The translations under genes were made by a program, and so were the position numbers. DNA of 64,000 bases from Anastrepha obliqua (Eukaryota > Arthropoda > Insecta > Diptera > Tephritidae): the NCBI RefSeq assembly GCF_027943255.1, contig NC_072894.1:58655601-58719600 (forward strand), in the 5' to 3' direction. This document shows positions 1-11,649 of this stretch, piece by piece (the first letter of the stretch is position 1; every line of letters starts with the position of its first letter). Below the pieces are notes generated by a model. The model was given only the letters and a program-made list of their open reading frames with translations, had not been told where the DNA came from and did not search any database.

Positions 1-127
1 AACTTCTTTACTACGGCTGCTTTTTTATCACTACCGTAATTTTAATTTAATTTTATTTTTTGTTCATTTTGGTAAACTATGTTTTCAATATGTAATCTAT
101 TGTTAAGGTTAATTATTGTAAAAATAA

Positions 128-265
128 CCCAGTCGCAATCGAATGAGGCGTTCCGTGACTACGATTCCGAAGTGCTCAAGATCGAATCTATGGGCATGAA
201 ACACCAAATTATGATGAAAAAGTTTTTTCTAATACCGATCGCCCCTCAGCAGGCAATGGTAGATT
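128..265 (+). repeat. tRNA-derived SINE, degraded copy
   Basis: A weak match to the head and early body of the SINE family seen full length at 9830-10146. The tRNA-like head (CGAATG, GCGTGACTAC, B-box-like AGATCGAATCT) is followed by the body motif TTTCTAATA..CGCCCCTCAGCAGGCAATGG. The 3' half is missing. The short ORF across it is not a gene. Confidence 0.65.
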
Positions 266-1208
266 GACGGGCGTTTTCTTCTTCGCCTGGTGTCTCGTAT
301 TATACCAAAATTAAAAGTAAAAGTATTGACTAAAAGTTTTAAATTTTGCTGAATTTTTAAAAGCTTTGTACATAGTTTATAACTTTGTGATTTGTTGGTA
401 TTTATTGTACATAGTATGAACTGAATTTTTATAAGAAGAAATATTAAATGAAAAATAAATAAATAGCCAAGCTTTGCAGTATGCCGGGCCTCTATTATTC
501 TGAAGACAGGTGCATGCTTTGTTTTTCGGGAGAAATTATTTTCAAGTCTGACAACACCGCTGTACTCATACTTATCTACAGTTAAAACTAATGGCTATCA
601 CAAATATGTGGGCTGTACAAAGATTGTTTCGGCATTCGAGGATTAAGGAATTGTTGTGAAGTCACGCAAACTGATCGTAAATTCATTTTTGGAATTTTGC
701 CAGTACAGCACGAACAGTAGTTTTCCCTACGTGGGTACCTAAAGCCACATTGCATACACATGCAGTTGTGGGCCGTATTGTGATTATATTTAGGTGTATA
801 TTTGCGCGCTCGCAAACCCTTTGTCTGTTGATGCGTGTGCCTTAAATTTGGCAGCGAGACATTTTTGGCATAAACATTTTCCATGGAGTACACGCATGTA
901 GGCACTTAGACACCGGGCCCATGTCACTTTGCGTAGCTTCTTTTGAAAGTCCCCGGCGCATACTTTTCTTTCCCGAACACCTTTGTACAAAGCCTGTATT
1001 AAACACATGCGAATATATAATATATGTTTATTCATGTGTAGACACATACATATGTGTTTATGTATGTATGTAAAAGCAGGCTGTTTACAATTTGGTATTT
1101 CTGCGTTTCACCTCAACTCATTGAATGTCGAAACACGCATATAGGGTACTTCATTAAGACCATTTTCGATGTCTATAATTTCGGGCAAATAACCAACGTA
1201 GCAGTTGA
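266..1208. other. No recognised gene
   Basis: AT-rich DNA with TATG/CATA-rich simple sequence near 1010-1080. Two overlapping minus-strand ORFs (588-905 and 790-1047) carry cysteine pairs (CMCMQC, CSCC) but match no family I recognise and share no long common frame. Nothing supportable is annotated. Confidence 0.5.
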
Positions 1209-2756
1209 TAACAACAATGATAGCTGCGCATATCACAGAGAATAGCGATAACGCGGCTAAAGAACAATAAAGCCGCGGACGCCGACGGACTGCCGGCTGA
1301 GCTAATCAAACATGGCGGTGAGGAACTGGTAGGTGCATGCATCAGCTTATATGCAAAATATGGTCGGATGAAAGCATGCCTGCTGATTGGAATTTAAGTG
1401 TGCTCTGCCCAATCCATAAGAAGGGCGATCCTGCGATCTGTGCCAATTACCGCGGGTCTTTTTAATATCGCCTATAAGGTTCTAGCGAGCGTATTGTGTG
1501 AAAGGCTGAAGCCCACCGTCAACTAACTGATTGGACCTTATCAGTGTGGCTTTAGACCTGGAAAGTCTACCATCGACTAAATATTTACAATACGCCAAAT
1601 CTTGGAAAAGACCTACGAAAGGGGAATCGACACACACCATCTTTTCGCCGATTTCAAAGCTGCATCCGACAGTACGGAAAGGAGTTACTTGTATGCCGCG
1701 ATGTCTGAATTTGGTATCCCCACAAAACTAATACGGCTATGCAAGATGACGTTGCTCAACACCAGCAGCGCCGTCAGAATTGGGAAGGACCTCTCCGAGC
1801 CGTTTGATATCAAACGAGATATCAGACAGGGTGACTCGCTGTCATGTGACTTCTTTAACCTGATGTTAGAGAGCATCGTACGAGCCGAACTTAATCGCTC
1901 AGGCACAATATTTTATAAGAGCGTACAATTGTTGGCGTATGCCGATGATATCGATATCATCGGTCTTAACAACCGCGCTGTTAGTTCTGCTTTCTTCAAA
2001 CTGGATAAAGAGGCAAAGCGAATGGGTCTGGTGGTGAACGAGGACAAAACGAAGTACCTCCTGTCTTCAAACAAACAGTCGGCGCACTCGCGTATCGGCA
2101 CCCACGTCACTGTTGACAGTTATAGTTTTGAGGTTGTAAAATACTTCGTTTAGTTAGGAACCAGCATTAACACCGATAACAATGTCAGCCTTGAAATCCA
2201 ACGTAGAATCTCTCTTGCCAACAAGTGCTATTTTGGACTAAGTAGGCAACTGAGTAGTAAAGTCCTCTCTCGACGAACAAAGCTAACACTCTACAAGACT
2301 CTCATCATGCCCGTCCTAACATATGGCGCAGAAGCTTGGACGATGACAACAACCGATGAAGCGACGCTTGGAGTGTTTGAGAAAAAGATTATGTGCAAAA
2401 TTTTGGGACCTTTGCACGTTGGCAATGGCGAATATCGCAGACGATGGAACGATGAGCTGTATGAGCTTTACGACGACATAGACATAGCGCAGCGAATAAA
2501 GATCCAGTAACGTAGCCAGGCTGGGTCATGTTGTCCGAATGGATATAAACGCTCCGGCTTTGAAAGTATTCGACGCGGTACCAGCTGGTGGTAGCAGAGG
2601 AAGAGGAAGGCTCTCCTCTGCTTTGGAAAGATCAGGTGGAGAAGGACTTGGCTTCACTTGGTCCAATTAGTCCAATTGGCGCTGGTTAGCACGAGAAAGA
2701 AACGACTGGCGCGCTTTGTTTAACTCGGCCAAAATCGCGTAAGCGGTTATCGCGCT
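1209..2756 (+). pseudogene. RTE-clade non-LTR retrotransposon, 5'-truncated dead copy
   Basis: This is a second, decayed copy of the reverse transcriptase half and 3' end of the RTE element at 31035-34286. It starts at the position matching about 32660 of the intact copy, has lost about 85 bp near 1245, and then runs collinearly to the 3' end (GCGTAAGCGGTTATCGCGC). The catalytic YADD is still readable at 1938-1949. Several indels split the frame, and in-frame stops such as the TAG at about 2152 end the open stretches. The endonuclease domain is absent, as expected for a 5'-truncated retrotransposon insertion. It abuts the 3' end of an unrelated non-LTR element at 2758, so the junction is a breakpoint or a nested insertion. 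Assignment is sure because the intact copy lies in the same window. Confidence 0.93.
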
Positions 2757-2757
2757 G

Positions 2758-3990
2758 GTAGGTGAAATGGTTGAAGTACCGCTTTGACACTCTCCAAGTA
2801 TCACTAAAGCACCGTTTTGATATCATTATGAAACCTCCAACAAACAAAAATCTGCAACCAGTCAGAGCTGTTGATGTAATGGAGAATTTGAATGACATTA
2901 AGTTGGCGCACTGTCCGAGGCTGTCGAAAAAAGGAGTACCCAGTAACCTTAATTGTCTAGCTGCCAAGCCCGGACACTTACAAAGAAAGGACGCAACCGT
3001 CTCCGTCTCTGAAAGGTCGCCACAACTCTTGCAATGCGAGTTAAATAGTAAACCTACCTTTTTCGAGAAAATTGAATGCCGTAGAGTCCCCAGCACTTTC
3101 TGAGTCCTCCTTCTATTGTACTGGGGCCAAGGGCTATCGAAATAGCACATGAAGCAAAGGAACTTCATCTCTTCTGCGTTTTCCTGAGAAATAAGTTGTG
3201 TAATTCGCCTTTAACAACAGTCACTCAGATGTCGATGATAGTGCAAATTCAGTCGACCCTTTCCTGATGGAGTCATCATCAATTACATACTTTAGGAACA
3301 TAGAACCAGATAAGAGAAATGCACATCCCAGCACACCCAAGATATTTGATCTGCTTCTTAAAGGAGTTGACTAGCCTTGCTCTTGCGGCTTGACTAGTGT
3401 GAAAAATGTTAATGTCGCCCTCGCTCTCACGTTTCCGAAGCATTTTATATGCCTGCAGGGTCTCAAAGCATGAAAGAAAACTAGAAGCATTCGGTTATTT
3501 CAACGAAATAGATAAATTGGTTGATTTAGAGAAAATCCTGCTCCGGATCCCGATTCCATCTTGGAGTCATCAGTGAATACAAAGGTACCAGCTTCGTTTC
3601 AGATTTTCGCTTCGTTCCAATCCTGCCTACTTGGAAAGTTTTCACTGGCACGACCATCAAACTCCAGTTTACGGATAAAGAGATATGTACGAAGTTCGAA
3701 AAAATATGGTGTTAACAGTCAACAAATGCAACCATGTTTCTTGAAAGATTGCCTCCAGAGGCCAACCCCCTTTAACCTGATTGCCCTTTCAGGTACAGTA
3801 GAAATATTCGATGGGAAGTAAGTGCAAAACAACATTCAAGGCAGCACTGGGACAAGTTTTACATGCTCCGATGATTCCAATGCATAGTCCCCAGTTTAGT
3901 AATATTATTGCCTTTCCGAAGAGCTTCCCTCCACACCAAGCATCCATACGTTCATTCCATGGTAAATAGCACAAGCTCAGATTTGTCAGA
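2758..3990 (-). pseudogene. Non-LTR retrotransposon 3' part (RNase H and zinc-knuckle tail)
   Basis: Read on the minus strand, the order is: a post-RT stretch at about 3980-3780 (TCPSAALNVVLHLLPIE), an RNase H-like start near 3560 (FTDDSKMESGSGAGF), then a C-terminal Cys/His region at about 3070-2960 (CKSCG..SETETVASFLCKCPGL), ending in a 3' UTR whose last bases are TTTCACCTAC. This order, RT connection, RNase H, then CCHC-like tail, is characteristic of RNase-H-bearing non-LTR elements of the jockey/I/LOA groups. Multiple frameshifts and stops make it a pseudogene, and the RT core is not seen. A second copy of the same 3' end lies at 22625-22990, which defines the family. The exact clade is uncertain. 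Confidence 0.75.
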
Positions 3991-3994
3991 ATTG

Positions 3995-6040
3995 GCTCTT
4001 AAGCCGCAACTGGTTTCTCAGCGACTGAGTACTTTCCAAAATTTCGGCGGTGACTGTGGTAAACGGTCCCTTAATAATATTCTTATATTTATAAGTATAT
4101 TTATTATTAATACCGCAGCAGAAGTTTTAAATCAGTTCTCCCAATAGCCATAAAACTGACTTGATCGAGATACTGAGCTGGTTAGTCGAATAAAATACTG
4201 AGATATGTATTTTATGAAAAATTGGGCTTTTCTCTACCCACAATTTTTTATGGTAAATGCGAGTACATACAACAAAACAAAAGAAAAGTGTTTTAATGCC
4301 AATATTGTAATAAAATATTTTTTCATTTCAATAATACGTAATATTTATTCTTTGATATGGTTATTAAAAGATAGATAATTTTCATATGCAATTGATGACT
4401 TTTCAGTCTTAGCGTGTCATTTGGTTATTGAGCACTGGATGATCGTGAAAATTTACGACAGTTGGAAGATGCGTTTTCTTTCGAGAATGACGACTTTTTG
4501 CCACATTTCCATTGCTATCACTAGCCACTTTAGTAGCGATATTGAGGCAACCCGTACCATGCATTATTCGTGGAAAATTTATTTAATAAATATATGTATA
4601 GAATATCGCCATGCAACTTAATGTTAACAGAGACTAAATGGATGACGAACAGCAAAGGCTTTCAATTGAATCGGTCATTGCAATAAGCATTCGGAGCATT
4701 CTAGTAATGAATATTTGCCTCCCTAGCATACATAAGCAATTACTTCTTGTTAATTTCTGTGCGAAGGCATAGGCTTGTGGCTTTGGTATCTTTTTCCGAC
4801 TCTGTCGCCTGTACCTGTACTTCTAGAGCACGAAAATTTTTCTGCTGAGCGCTTACTTTATTTGGAAGGTATTTGTTCTGCATATGTGTTTGGAGTCAGG
4901 TTTTGCAGGCTCTCAATCAACACACTCAGATCACTATTTTCAAGCGCCTGCAGTTTTAAAATAAGATATAGGATATAAAACTACTTACTGCATTTACATG
5001 CATATGAAAAATGAGTGTACAGTCAAAGCAATCCTTACTTTTTTCAGAGTAGGTAAAACTGATAAAATCTGTGATCTACTGTTCCTATTCAGAAAGCGAA
5101 AATTGGCTACCCATTGGGCAAGGTTTCTTATGACACTCCCTTGCCTGTAAAGTTAGAAAAGTCCTCTCTTTGCAGTCGCTTCACTATTTTAAACTAAACT
5201 TTTAGATGCGTGAATATGCTTCACAACAGAATTCCATTTTCGAATGAACTTTGGCATTTATAAATTCCCAAATTTTTCCAGTTCCAGTTTTTTCAGTTTT
5301 CCATGCCAAGGCTAGGGGTATTTCCGCCTACTTTTACTATTGTAGTTGTATCAAAATGGCCGTTGTACATACACAGTCAAAATTCGAGTGCACCTATAAA
5401 AGAACCCGTTACACAAATGTACCCAAAAATGCATATATATATTTATTAGTACATAAGTACAAAGTAGGTTTATTCGTGAACTTCACATTCAAGCGCGTCT
5501 ATCTACCTATGTAGGAAAAAGTTATTTCAAAGTTATTTTACTGCCTCTGCTCCTCTACGCAAAAAACTTGAGAAGATTGCATTTCAGCTTTGTGTGAAAA
5601 GATAAAGCAAAGACAACAAAAGGAAGAGCTGTCAATCATTTGAACTTGCATATATGTATGTAGCAATTTAAATGCGTAATCTGTGCGAACGTGTGAACTG
5701 TTCGTGGTTATAGAGAAAAAGAAAGATAGAAACTTTAATGAAAAAAAAACAATGCATGTTAATTTATTTAAAAACACATGAATGTGAAATTTCAAAAATA
5801 ATCAAACTTATTGCTTACTCTTCACACTCAGTACATTGTAAACCCCTCTTCTGTTTAATTTCTCCTACTATACAAAGCGTGCGTCTTCCAAGAGAACTCG
5901 TCTTAATCAAAGACACGGCACAGCTTTCTTGAAAGAACATAGCGCACAAAAAACTATCCCACTAACATCCAAATCAATAATTACAATGATATGTCACATT
6001 CTAATACAACTTACTGATACTGAAATCTAGGCCACGGGAA
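3995..6040. other. No recognised gene
   Basis: About 2 kb of AT-rich sequence with only short ORFs on both strands. I see no transposase, reverse transcriptase or RNA-gene signature and no convincing tandem repeat. Confidence 0.5.
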
Positions 6041-6044
6041 TACA

Positions 6045-6650
6045 AGGTCCGGCACTCGAAGTGTAGGTACCAATTAAAAACGCCATAGTTTGGAAAATTA
6101 CTTTTATTCAATTCAAAGTAAAAAATATGTGAAAATAATACAAAATTAAGAATCAATTTAATTTTGCTCGATATGACTACCTCTTGCCTTTACTATGGCC
6201 TTGAGACGGTCCAGAAACGAATCGCAAGCTGCCCGAATGTGACTTGCCGGTATTTTGGCCCACTCGCGGATAATGGCCTTTTTTAGCGCCTCAAGACTGG
6301 CGAATCTTTTAGTTCGGACCTTGTTCTCCAAAATGGCCCAAAAAGAATAATCCATCGGATTCGCATCTAGACGTTATGAATTTCGAAACGTTGTTTTTAA
6401 GCCATTCATGGTTCACTCCAGCTTTATGAGACGGAGCCGAGTTCTATTGAAATGTCCATGGTCTGCGATGAGCAACCTCCAGAATACTCGATAATATTTC
6501 ACATTTACCTTGACGCCAGGCTCTATGAAAACGATTGGAGAGCACGCATCTGCGGTTACAGCGACCCAAACCATTACCTGTAGCGGATGCTGCCTGCTGG
6601 TGGCCAATCGATGAGAGCCCTTGAGGGCCTTATCCATCGAGTTGTCCATG
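6045..6650 (-). pseudogene. IS630-Tc1-mariner transposase remnant (probably DD37D)
   Basis: On the minus strand two pieces of a DDE transposase are readable in different frames. The upstream piece (6649-6413) has VMVWVAVTADACSPIVFIEP, the segment that precedes the second catalytic Asp. The downstream piece (6355-6158) has PMDYSFWAILENK, containing the third Asp in the usual DYxxW setting, and runs to a natural C-terminus (RGSHIEQN). The stretch between them keeps an NSAPSHKAG-like trace in which the second Asp is not preserved. The N-terminal third, with the HTH domain and first Asp, is missing. The left edge near 6045 could be an inverted-repeat end, but no partner is visible. It is non-functional. 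The DD37D assignment rests on approximate spacing. Confidence 0.7.
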
Positions 6651-6654
6651 AAGA

Positions 6655-6950
6655 TCTAAGGTATAAATCCTACATTATGCACACATTACAGTTTATGTCA
6701 AATTATGAGATATTATGGGTTTTTCCGATGAAAAATAGTGCAATATTTCTGCAAGACTCTGCTTCTTCATACAAAGCTCTGGCGACACAAGATTGAATGG
6801 CTGAAAATTTATATGATCACATAACACCAAACTTATGGCCACCTGACTCCCCAAATCTTAATACCCTGGGTTACTATGTATAGGGCGTAGTTCAGCGTGA
6901 AAAAAATAAGAATCCTTTCAACATCAATCCTTACTAAAGGAAAATATGCA
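6655..6950 (+). pseudogene. DD37D mariner-like transposase fragment
   Basis: On the plus strand the translation around 6755-6905 reads QDSASSYKALATQD, then (after a stop) MAENLYDHITPNLWPP and SPNLNTLGYYV. This is the second-to-third Asp segment of an IS630-Tc1-mariner transposase, with 37 residues between the Asp of QDSA and the position of the third Asp, which is now Gly. The loss of that Asp and the in-frame stops make it inactive. It lies next to, and in the opposite orientation to, the remnant at 6045-6650, and the two are not one gene. Confidence 0.65.
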
Positions 6951-6953
6951 TCA

Positions 6954-7360
6954 CTAAAGGAGCGCGCATTTGAGGAATCGCTCAAGCTCCAGTTCAGGGA
7001 TCCATTCTAGTCTTTCAAAACTGAGAGCACTCAGGTAGCATAGTCTAGTTTTCGAGAGAGTCAGGCAGTAGCATAGGAGATGATCTAGGGTTTCTCTTGA
7101 ACCCCGTTCATTACATTTCCTGCAAGCATTGTTAAGAGTCTATGCCTTTGTGACCCCCTACCCAATATACACAAAGCCCGCGATTACGAGCGAGCTTGTC
7201 AATTTCTTTCATGCGTTCATGGGCATTTTTCGATAAAAGACAATATGATTTTATCGCTTTTATAGCCGCTTGACTATCTACGTTTATTATTGCGCAGTTA
7301 ATTGTTGCTTCTGTACATAAAAATCCTGCTGTTTTCTTTACTGCTTGAAACACAATGCAA
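6954..7360 (-). pseudogene. Non-LTR retrotransposon RNase H and C-terminal tail
   Basis: The minus-strand translation carries an RNase H core (NVDSQAAIKAIKSYCLLSKN..ERMKEIDKLARNRGLCVYWVGGHKGID) followed, after a small break near 7140, by the Cys-rich tail CRKCNERGSRETLDHLLCYC and a stop at 6954-6956. VDSQAAIKA with WVGGHKG is the recognisable RNase H signature of jockey-like elements (usually WVPGHKG). Only the last roughly 130 codons remain. There is no RT upstream of it, so this is a short relic of a 3' end. Confidence 0.8.
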
Positions 7361-7434
7361 TAAGTAAGGAGTTTAAATGACATTTTGATGCTTAAATAAA
7401 TGTTTTTAAAACAAATAAATTTCAATTAATTAAT

Positions 7435-8140
7435 TTTAATAAATTTAAAACCATTCTGAAATTATTTTAATCAAATTCTCCCAGATTTAAGAAAAAAATC
7501 CTCTTGGATGGAGCCTTTATCAACGAAGGAACTTATCTGAATAATCCTAACCATCATAGTATATTATTTACACATACATATGTGTAACTGTATTGCCGGT
7601 TCGAAGAACTTAGTTAAATGTGTGCGTGTGTGCATCGCCTTCTTCATTTCTGAAAGCAAACCAAACGTTGCAAGTAGTTCAAATGCTGAATCAATTTCTC
7701 TTGAATTTAGAATGGATGAAAGGATTAACACTCGACCACTTGTGTACAACGTCAGTGGTTGTGTCAAGGCATATATATACTCGTACACATTCACCTACCA
7801 AATTTTAAGCGTCATTTGGGGAGGGGAACATTTTCGCAAATTTCCACCTATGTAAATTACAAGTTAAACAGAATTCACTTCAAAGTATCGGCAACGATGA
7901 GACAGACCATATAGGTACTATGTGCTACGGACAAGGGTGGACCTAGGGAGGGGAGCCGGTTAAGCTGTGAAAATAATTGAGGAGAATGCAGAGCATTCTA
8001 GTAAATTGATTGAACTCGCTACCATTTAGACTTTTCTTTGTCTACTTATGAGTGGGCGCATTAACTTCGTTGAAATATACCACATCGAGATACTAAACAG
8101 TAAATGGTAAATTCTGTCAACCGTGTTTTAACCCTGTGTT
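7435..8140. other. No recognised gene
   Basis: AT-rich flank of the piggyBac insertion. Short overlapping ORFs at 7564-7855 on both strands match nothing I recognise. Just before the element, TTTTAACCC occurs twice (8127-8134 and 8140-8147), an imperfect duplication of the insertion site. Confidence 0.5.
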
Positions 8141-8568
8141 TTAACCCTTTCGCGATATTGGTGCCAAATGGCAACAGTAAACGTTAAAAGGCCGTCAACA
8201 CTCTCTTGTAAAAAATATCAACGTTTTTGTTACATATTTTCAAAAGTTGAAGTTTAATGGTTAAACAGAAATAAAATAATTTTTATTTTGCATTTTTAGA
8301 TTTTTGAGGCATTTTGGGCAAATGTTTTCAACAATTTTTGAATAAAGTATTATATATAGAAAAATGTTCAATCGGTCATTTGGCATATAAATATTTTTTC
8401 GCTCGCAGCTTTAAAAGCTGTGCTAATTTTTAAAACCAAGCTTGTTACCATATGGCAACAAATTTCTCGTAAGGTGTTAACTTGCATTAGATTGCAGAAG
8501 AAGTTTATTTGCGATTGAAACTGGTAGCAGAGAGATGTGTTGTTGCTTGCGGAATATTATTTTCAATT

Positions 8569-10651
8569 ATGGCAAGAAAAATTAGCGACAGTGTTATAGA
8601 AAAGATTTTGGAGAATTTCGAAGACTCAGATCTCTCAGACTTTGAGAATTCGGAATCGGAAGAAATATTAGAGGATTTATTTGAGGCATTTGACAATAAT
8701 GAAACTTTTATGATGGAGGAGCTTAGTCGTCAAGGTCCGTATGATATAAGCATTACAAATATCAACGGGGAATTTAATGACGAACTAGTTTTGGAGGAAA
8801 TAGGCTCTAGCTCAGAAGCTGGTACCTCGAACTATCAACCAAAACAAGTTAATGAATTTCGATGGAAAAAGGCTTCGTGGGCTCCTCCTTAAGCTGAGTT
8901 TTCTGAGTGTTATTCAAGTAACGCTGTAAAACTTCCAGTACAGTACTTTTTGAAGTATTTTACTGTAGAATTTTTTGAGGAAGTAGTGCAGGCGACAAAC
9001 CAGAGAGGCTCTTTTAAAAGACGGTCGATCATTTAACTTAACGAAAGAAGAATTTTTTAAGTTTCTTGCTTTGGAGGTTATGATTGGGACAATTGGTTAT
9101 CCCAGATTGTCTACGTGCTGGACAGCGCCCACAGATATTCCGGCATTTCGTCAAAATATGACAAAGAATAGATTTCATTTCTTGCGAAACAACTTGAAGT
9201 TCACAACAAGTGATCCAGGCAATGACAAACTGTTCAGGATTCGTCCATAAATAAATATCTTTACTAAAAAGTTGTATACTATCCCCAAAGAAGAGAATCT
9301 TTGTGTGGATGAAATGATGGTACCTTTCAAAGGAAAGACTGTCCTTAGACAATACACGCCTAAAAAGCCAATAAAATGGGGAATTAAATTATTTTGTCTA
9401 TGTAGTTCAAATGGCATGTTGTATGACTTTGAAATATATCAAGGAAAAAATACCGTTATTTTTGGACCAAAACTAGGGTTTTGCTCCGATATTGTAGTTC
9501 ATCTCACAAGAACTATTCCCGAAAACAAAAACTTGAAGCCATTTTTTAACAACTATTTTTCTACACTTAATTTTATACTGTACTTACAATACAATACTGT
9601 ACAATACTTGCAATCTGAAAAGGAACTAAAAAAGGAAGGTAGAGGTAGTTTTGTCCAATTGATTTCATCAATATATGGCGAAGAGCCGCTTAAAAATGTG
9701 CAAAGACTTTTAGTTGAAAAAAAGACGAAAGTTGAAATAACTCAGCCCTACATTGTGGCTGTGTACAACAAGAATATGGGAGGAGTTTATAAAATAGACT
9801 TCCTTCTTTCATTGTATAGAATATCGATAAAAAAAATAAATAATTGGCGCGTACACTTCTGTTACGTGTTTGGCCGAGCTCCTCCTCCTATTTGTGGTGT
9901 GCGTCTTTGATGTTGTTCCACAAATGGAGGGACCTACAGTTTCAAGCCGACTCCGAACGGCAGATATTTTTATGAGGAGCTTTTTCATGGCAGAAATATA
10001 CTCGGAGGTTTGCCATTGCCTGCCGAGGGGCGACCGCTATTAGAAAAATGTTTTTATTAATTTTGCTTTCACCGAGATTCGAACCAACGACCTCTCAGTG
10101 AATTCCGAATGGTGATCACGCACCAACCCATTCGGCTACGGCGGCCGAATATCGATACGGTCAAGAAAATGGACACTTAAAATATTTGACCAATTTATTG
10201 ACCTGGCCATATCCAACTCATGGCTGGAGTACAGGAAGCATCATGAGGGTAATAATAAAGGCCAAAAGCAGAAACTCATGGATCTGGTTGAGTTCCGCAA
10301 CGACATTGATGACGGTCTGCTAGCGCAAGCAAATAAGGACGCATTTTCTCGCAAACGTGGACGGTCAAAGTCTCTTTGAATGAAAACATCGACAGCCCAT
10401 CAACTTCTCGAAAGAGATATGAAACCGCACCATCAGTTTCTGTCCGATATGATGGAAATCAACATTGGGTGGAGTACACTGAGAAAAAAAACAGATGCAA
10501 ATTAAAAGGATGTTCAGGATTTTCCAGATACAAATATTCAAAGTGTTCGGTTCACTTGTGTCTACCCAACGGAGATCGCGATTGCTTTAAGGATTATCAC
10601 TGCAGCGACAAAATTCTTGGTAAGATATTTCTTTCCTTTGTATTATTTTAA
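8569..10651 (+). pseudogene. piggyBac transposase pseudogene (family 1)
   Basis: This is the DDE transposase of the surrounding element. From ATG 8569 comes an acidic N-terminus (SDLSDFENSESEEILEDL), broken by frameshifts after 8892. The catalytic domain resumes around 9040-9910 and carries a stop at 9248-9250. The first catalytic Asp survives (CVDEMMVPFKG, codon 9308-9310). The second is replaced by Asn (FFNNYFST, codon 9548-9550) and the third by Tyr (GGVYKID, codon 9788-9790). A SINE splits the frame at 9830-10146. After it the frame continues (DQFIDLAISNSWLEYRKHHE), shifts once near 10378, and ends in the Cys-rich C-terminal domain typical of the family (CKLKGCSGF..KCSVHLC). It is dead on several counts. 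Confidence 0.92.
9830..10146 (-). repeat. Full-length tRNA-derived SINE inside piggyBac
   Basis: This is the reference copy of the SINE family in this window. On the minus strand it begins GGCCGCCGTAGCCGAATGG, giving an RNA polymerase III A box (TAGCCGAATGG), then a B box GGTTCGAATCTC (plus-strand 10074-10085). A body of about 200 bp follows (CTAATAGCGGTCG, GCAGGCAATGGCAAACCTCC, AAAAAGCTCCTCATAAAAAT, TGCCGTTCGGAGTCGGCTT, GTCCCTCCATTTGTGG), and the 3' end is ACGCGCCAATTATTTATTTT. The flanking target duplication GAATATCGATA is exact (9819-9829 and 10147-10157). The pol III promoter and full length make it a potentially transcribed copy. Confidence 0.95.
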
Positions 10652-11081
10652 GTAATTTTTATAGCTATAGTTTTCTATAATACTTTTTATGCTAATATTT
10701 TATGTTTTTAGTTTATATCCTTGTTCACTTTTTAATATGTATGTAAGTGTATATTTATATAATAGTATTGAATGGATTTTTTTATTATATTTTAAATATT
10801 TTGTTATTGTTGGAACTTTAGTTTAGAAATCTTGATTTATACAATAAATTGAAATTTTGATGTCAAACCAAATTTTAATAAATGTACGAACCTTTATGCA
10901 AAAACCAAAAATAAACTATTTTTCTTTACCATACAAAAAATTTGTTGCCATATGGCAACATTAAAAAAAAAACACTTAACAAAAAAAAAAATTTGTATTG
11001 TTACTGGTCCTAAAATAAATACTCAGACAAAAATTTGGATTTTTTGGATGGCGCAATAAAAAGATGTAGCGAAAGGGTTAA

Positions 11082-11649
11082 AACGAAAAATCTTCTGGGT
11101 TAGCGAACTCAATAAAATAGGAAATTGAAACAATCCAGGATTTTCTAGGAATGAGCCCTATATTAAAATTTTATCGATACGCAGCTTTTTGGAAACATTT
11201 TCTAGTCCAATCTGAAATTTTACGAGCTCTGAACGGTATCGATGATCCAAATTGGAGAAATCTTACGAGCTTTGTTATTAGTGCTTTACGTTGTAGGCAA
11301 TTTGTTTTTGATGAATATTATTGATCATTTGACGGCAAACGACTTAATATGTCAATGTACATCATTCATTTTAAAAGTTATATATATCTTGTCATTTACT
11401 TTAATACGTTATATTGTATAGTTAAGAAAAAATGAAGTTCTATCTATCAATCAATGGTAAATGAAAATTGTTTAGTTTTGAATAAATATATATTTTTGTA
11501 TTTTGTATCATATAAATTCTTGGTAACCAATGCCGAAAATCATTTTGATGCATTTTTCTCAAATGTCACACAATTTGGTGAAGAATTAGAGATTGAAGCT
11601 ACCGAATCAATCATCCTTTAAAAACTGTGAAGAGTCTAATAAAGTTTCT
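11082..11649. other. No recognised gene
   Basis: AT-rich right flank of the piggyBac element. No coding or repeat signature seen. Confidence 0.5.

Larger units (their letters stand above)
8145..11077 (+). mobile_element. piggyBac-family transposon, family 1, complete but inactive
   Basis: The element is flanked by TTAA at 8141-8144 and 11078-11081, the piggyBac target duplication. The ends are inverted repeats starting CCCTTTCGC (left) and finishing GCGAAAGGG (right). Inside each end lies a near-identical palindrome: GTTACCATATGGCAAC at 8444-8459 and GTTGCCATATGGCAAC at 10944-10959. The body holds one decayed transposase gene, interrupted by a full SINE. Without the SINE and one target copy the element is about 2.6 kb, close to the 2.4-2.5 kb usual for piggyBac. 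Confidence 0.93.

Noticed and set aside
588..1047. Cysteine-pair ORFs on the minus strand as a possible zinc-finger gene
   Set aside because: The two ORFs are in different frames, the cysteine spacing fits no standard finger, and there is no supporting context.
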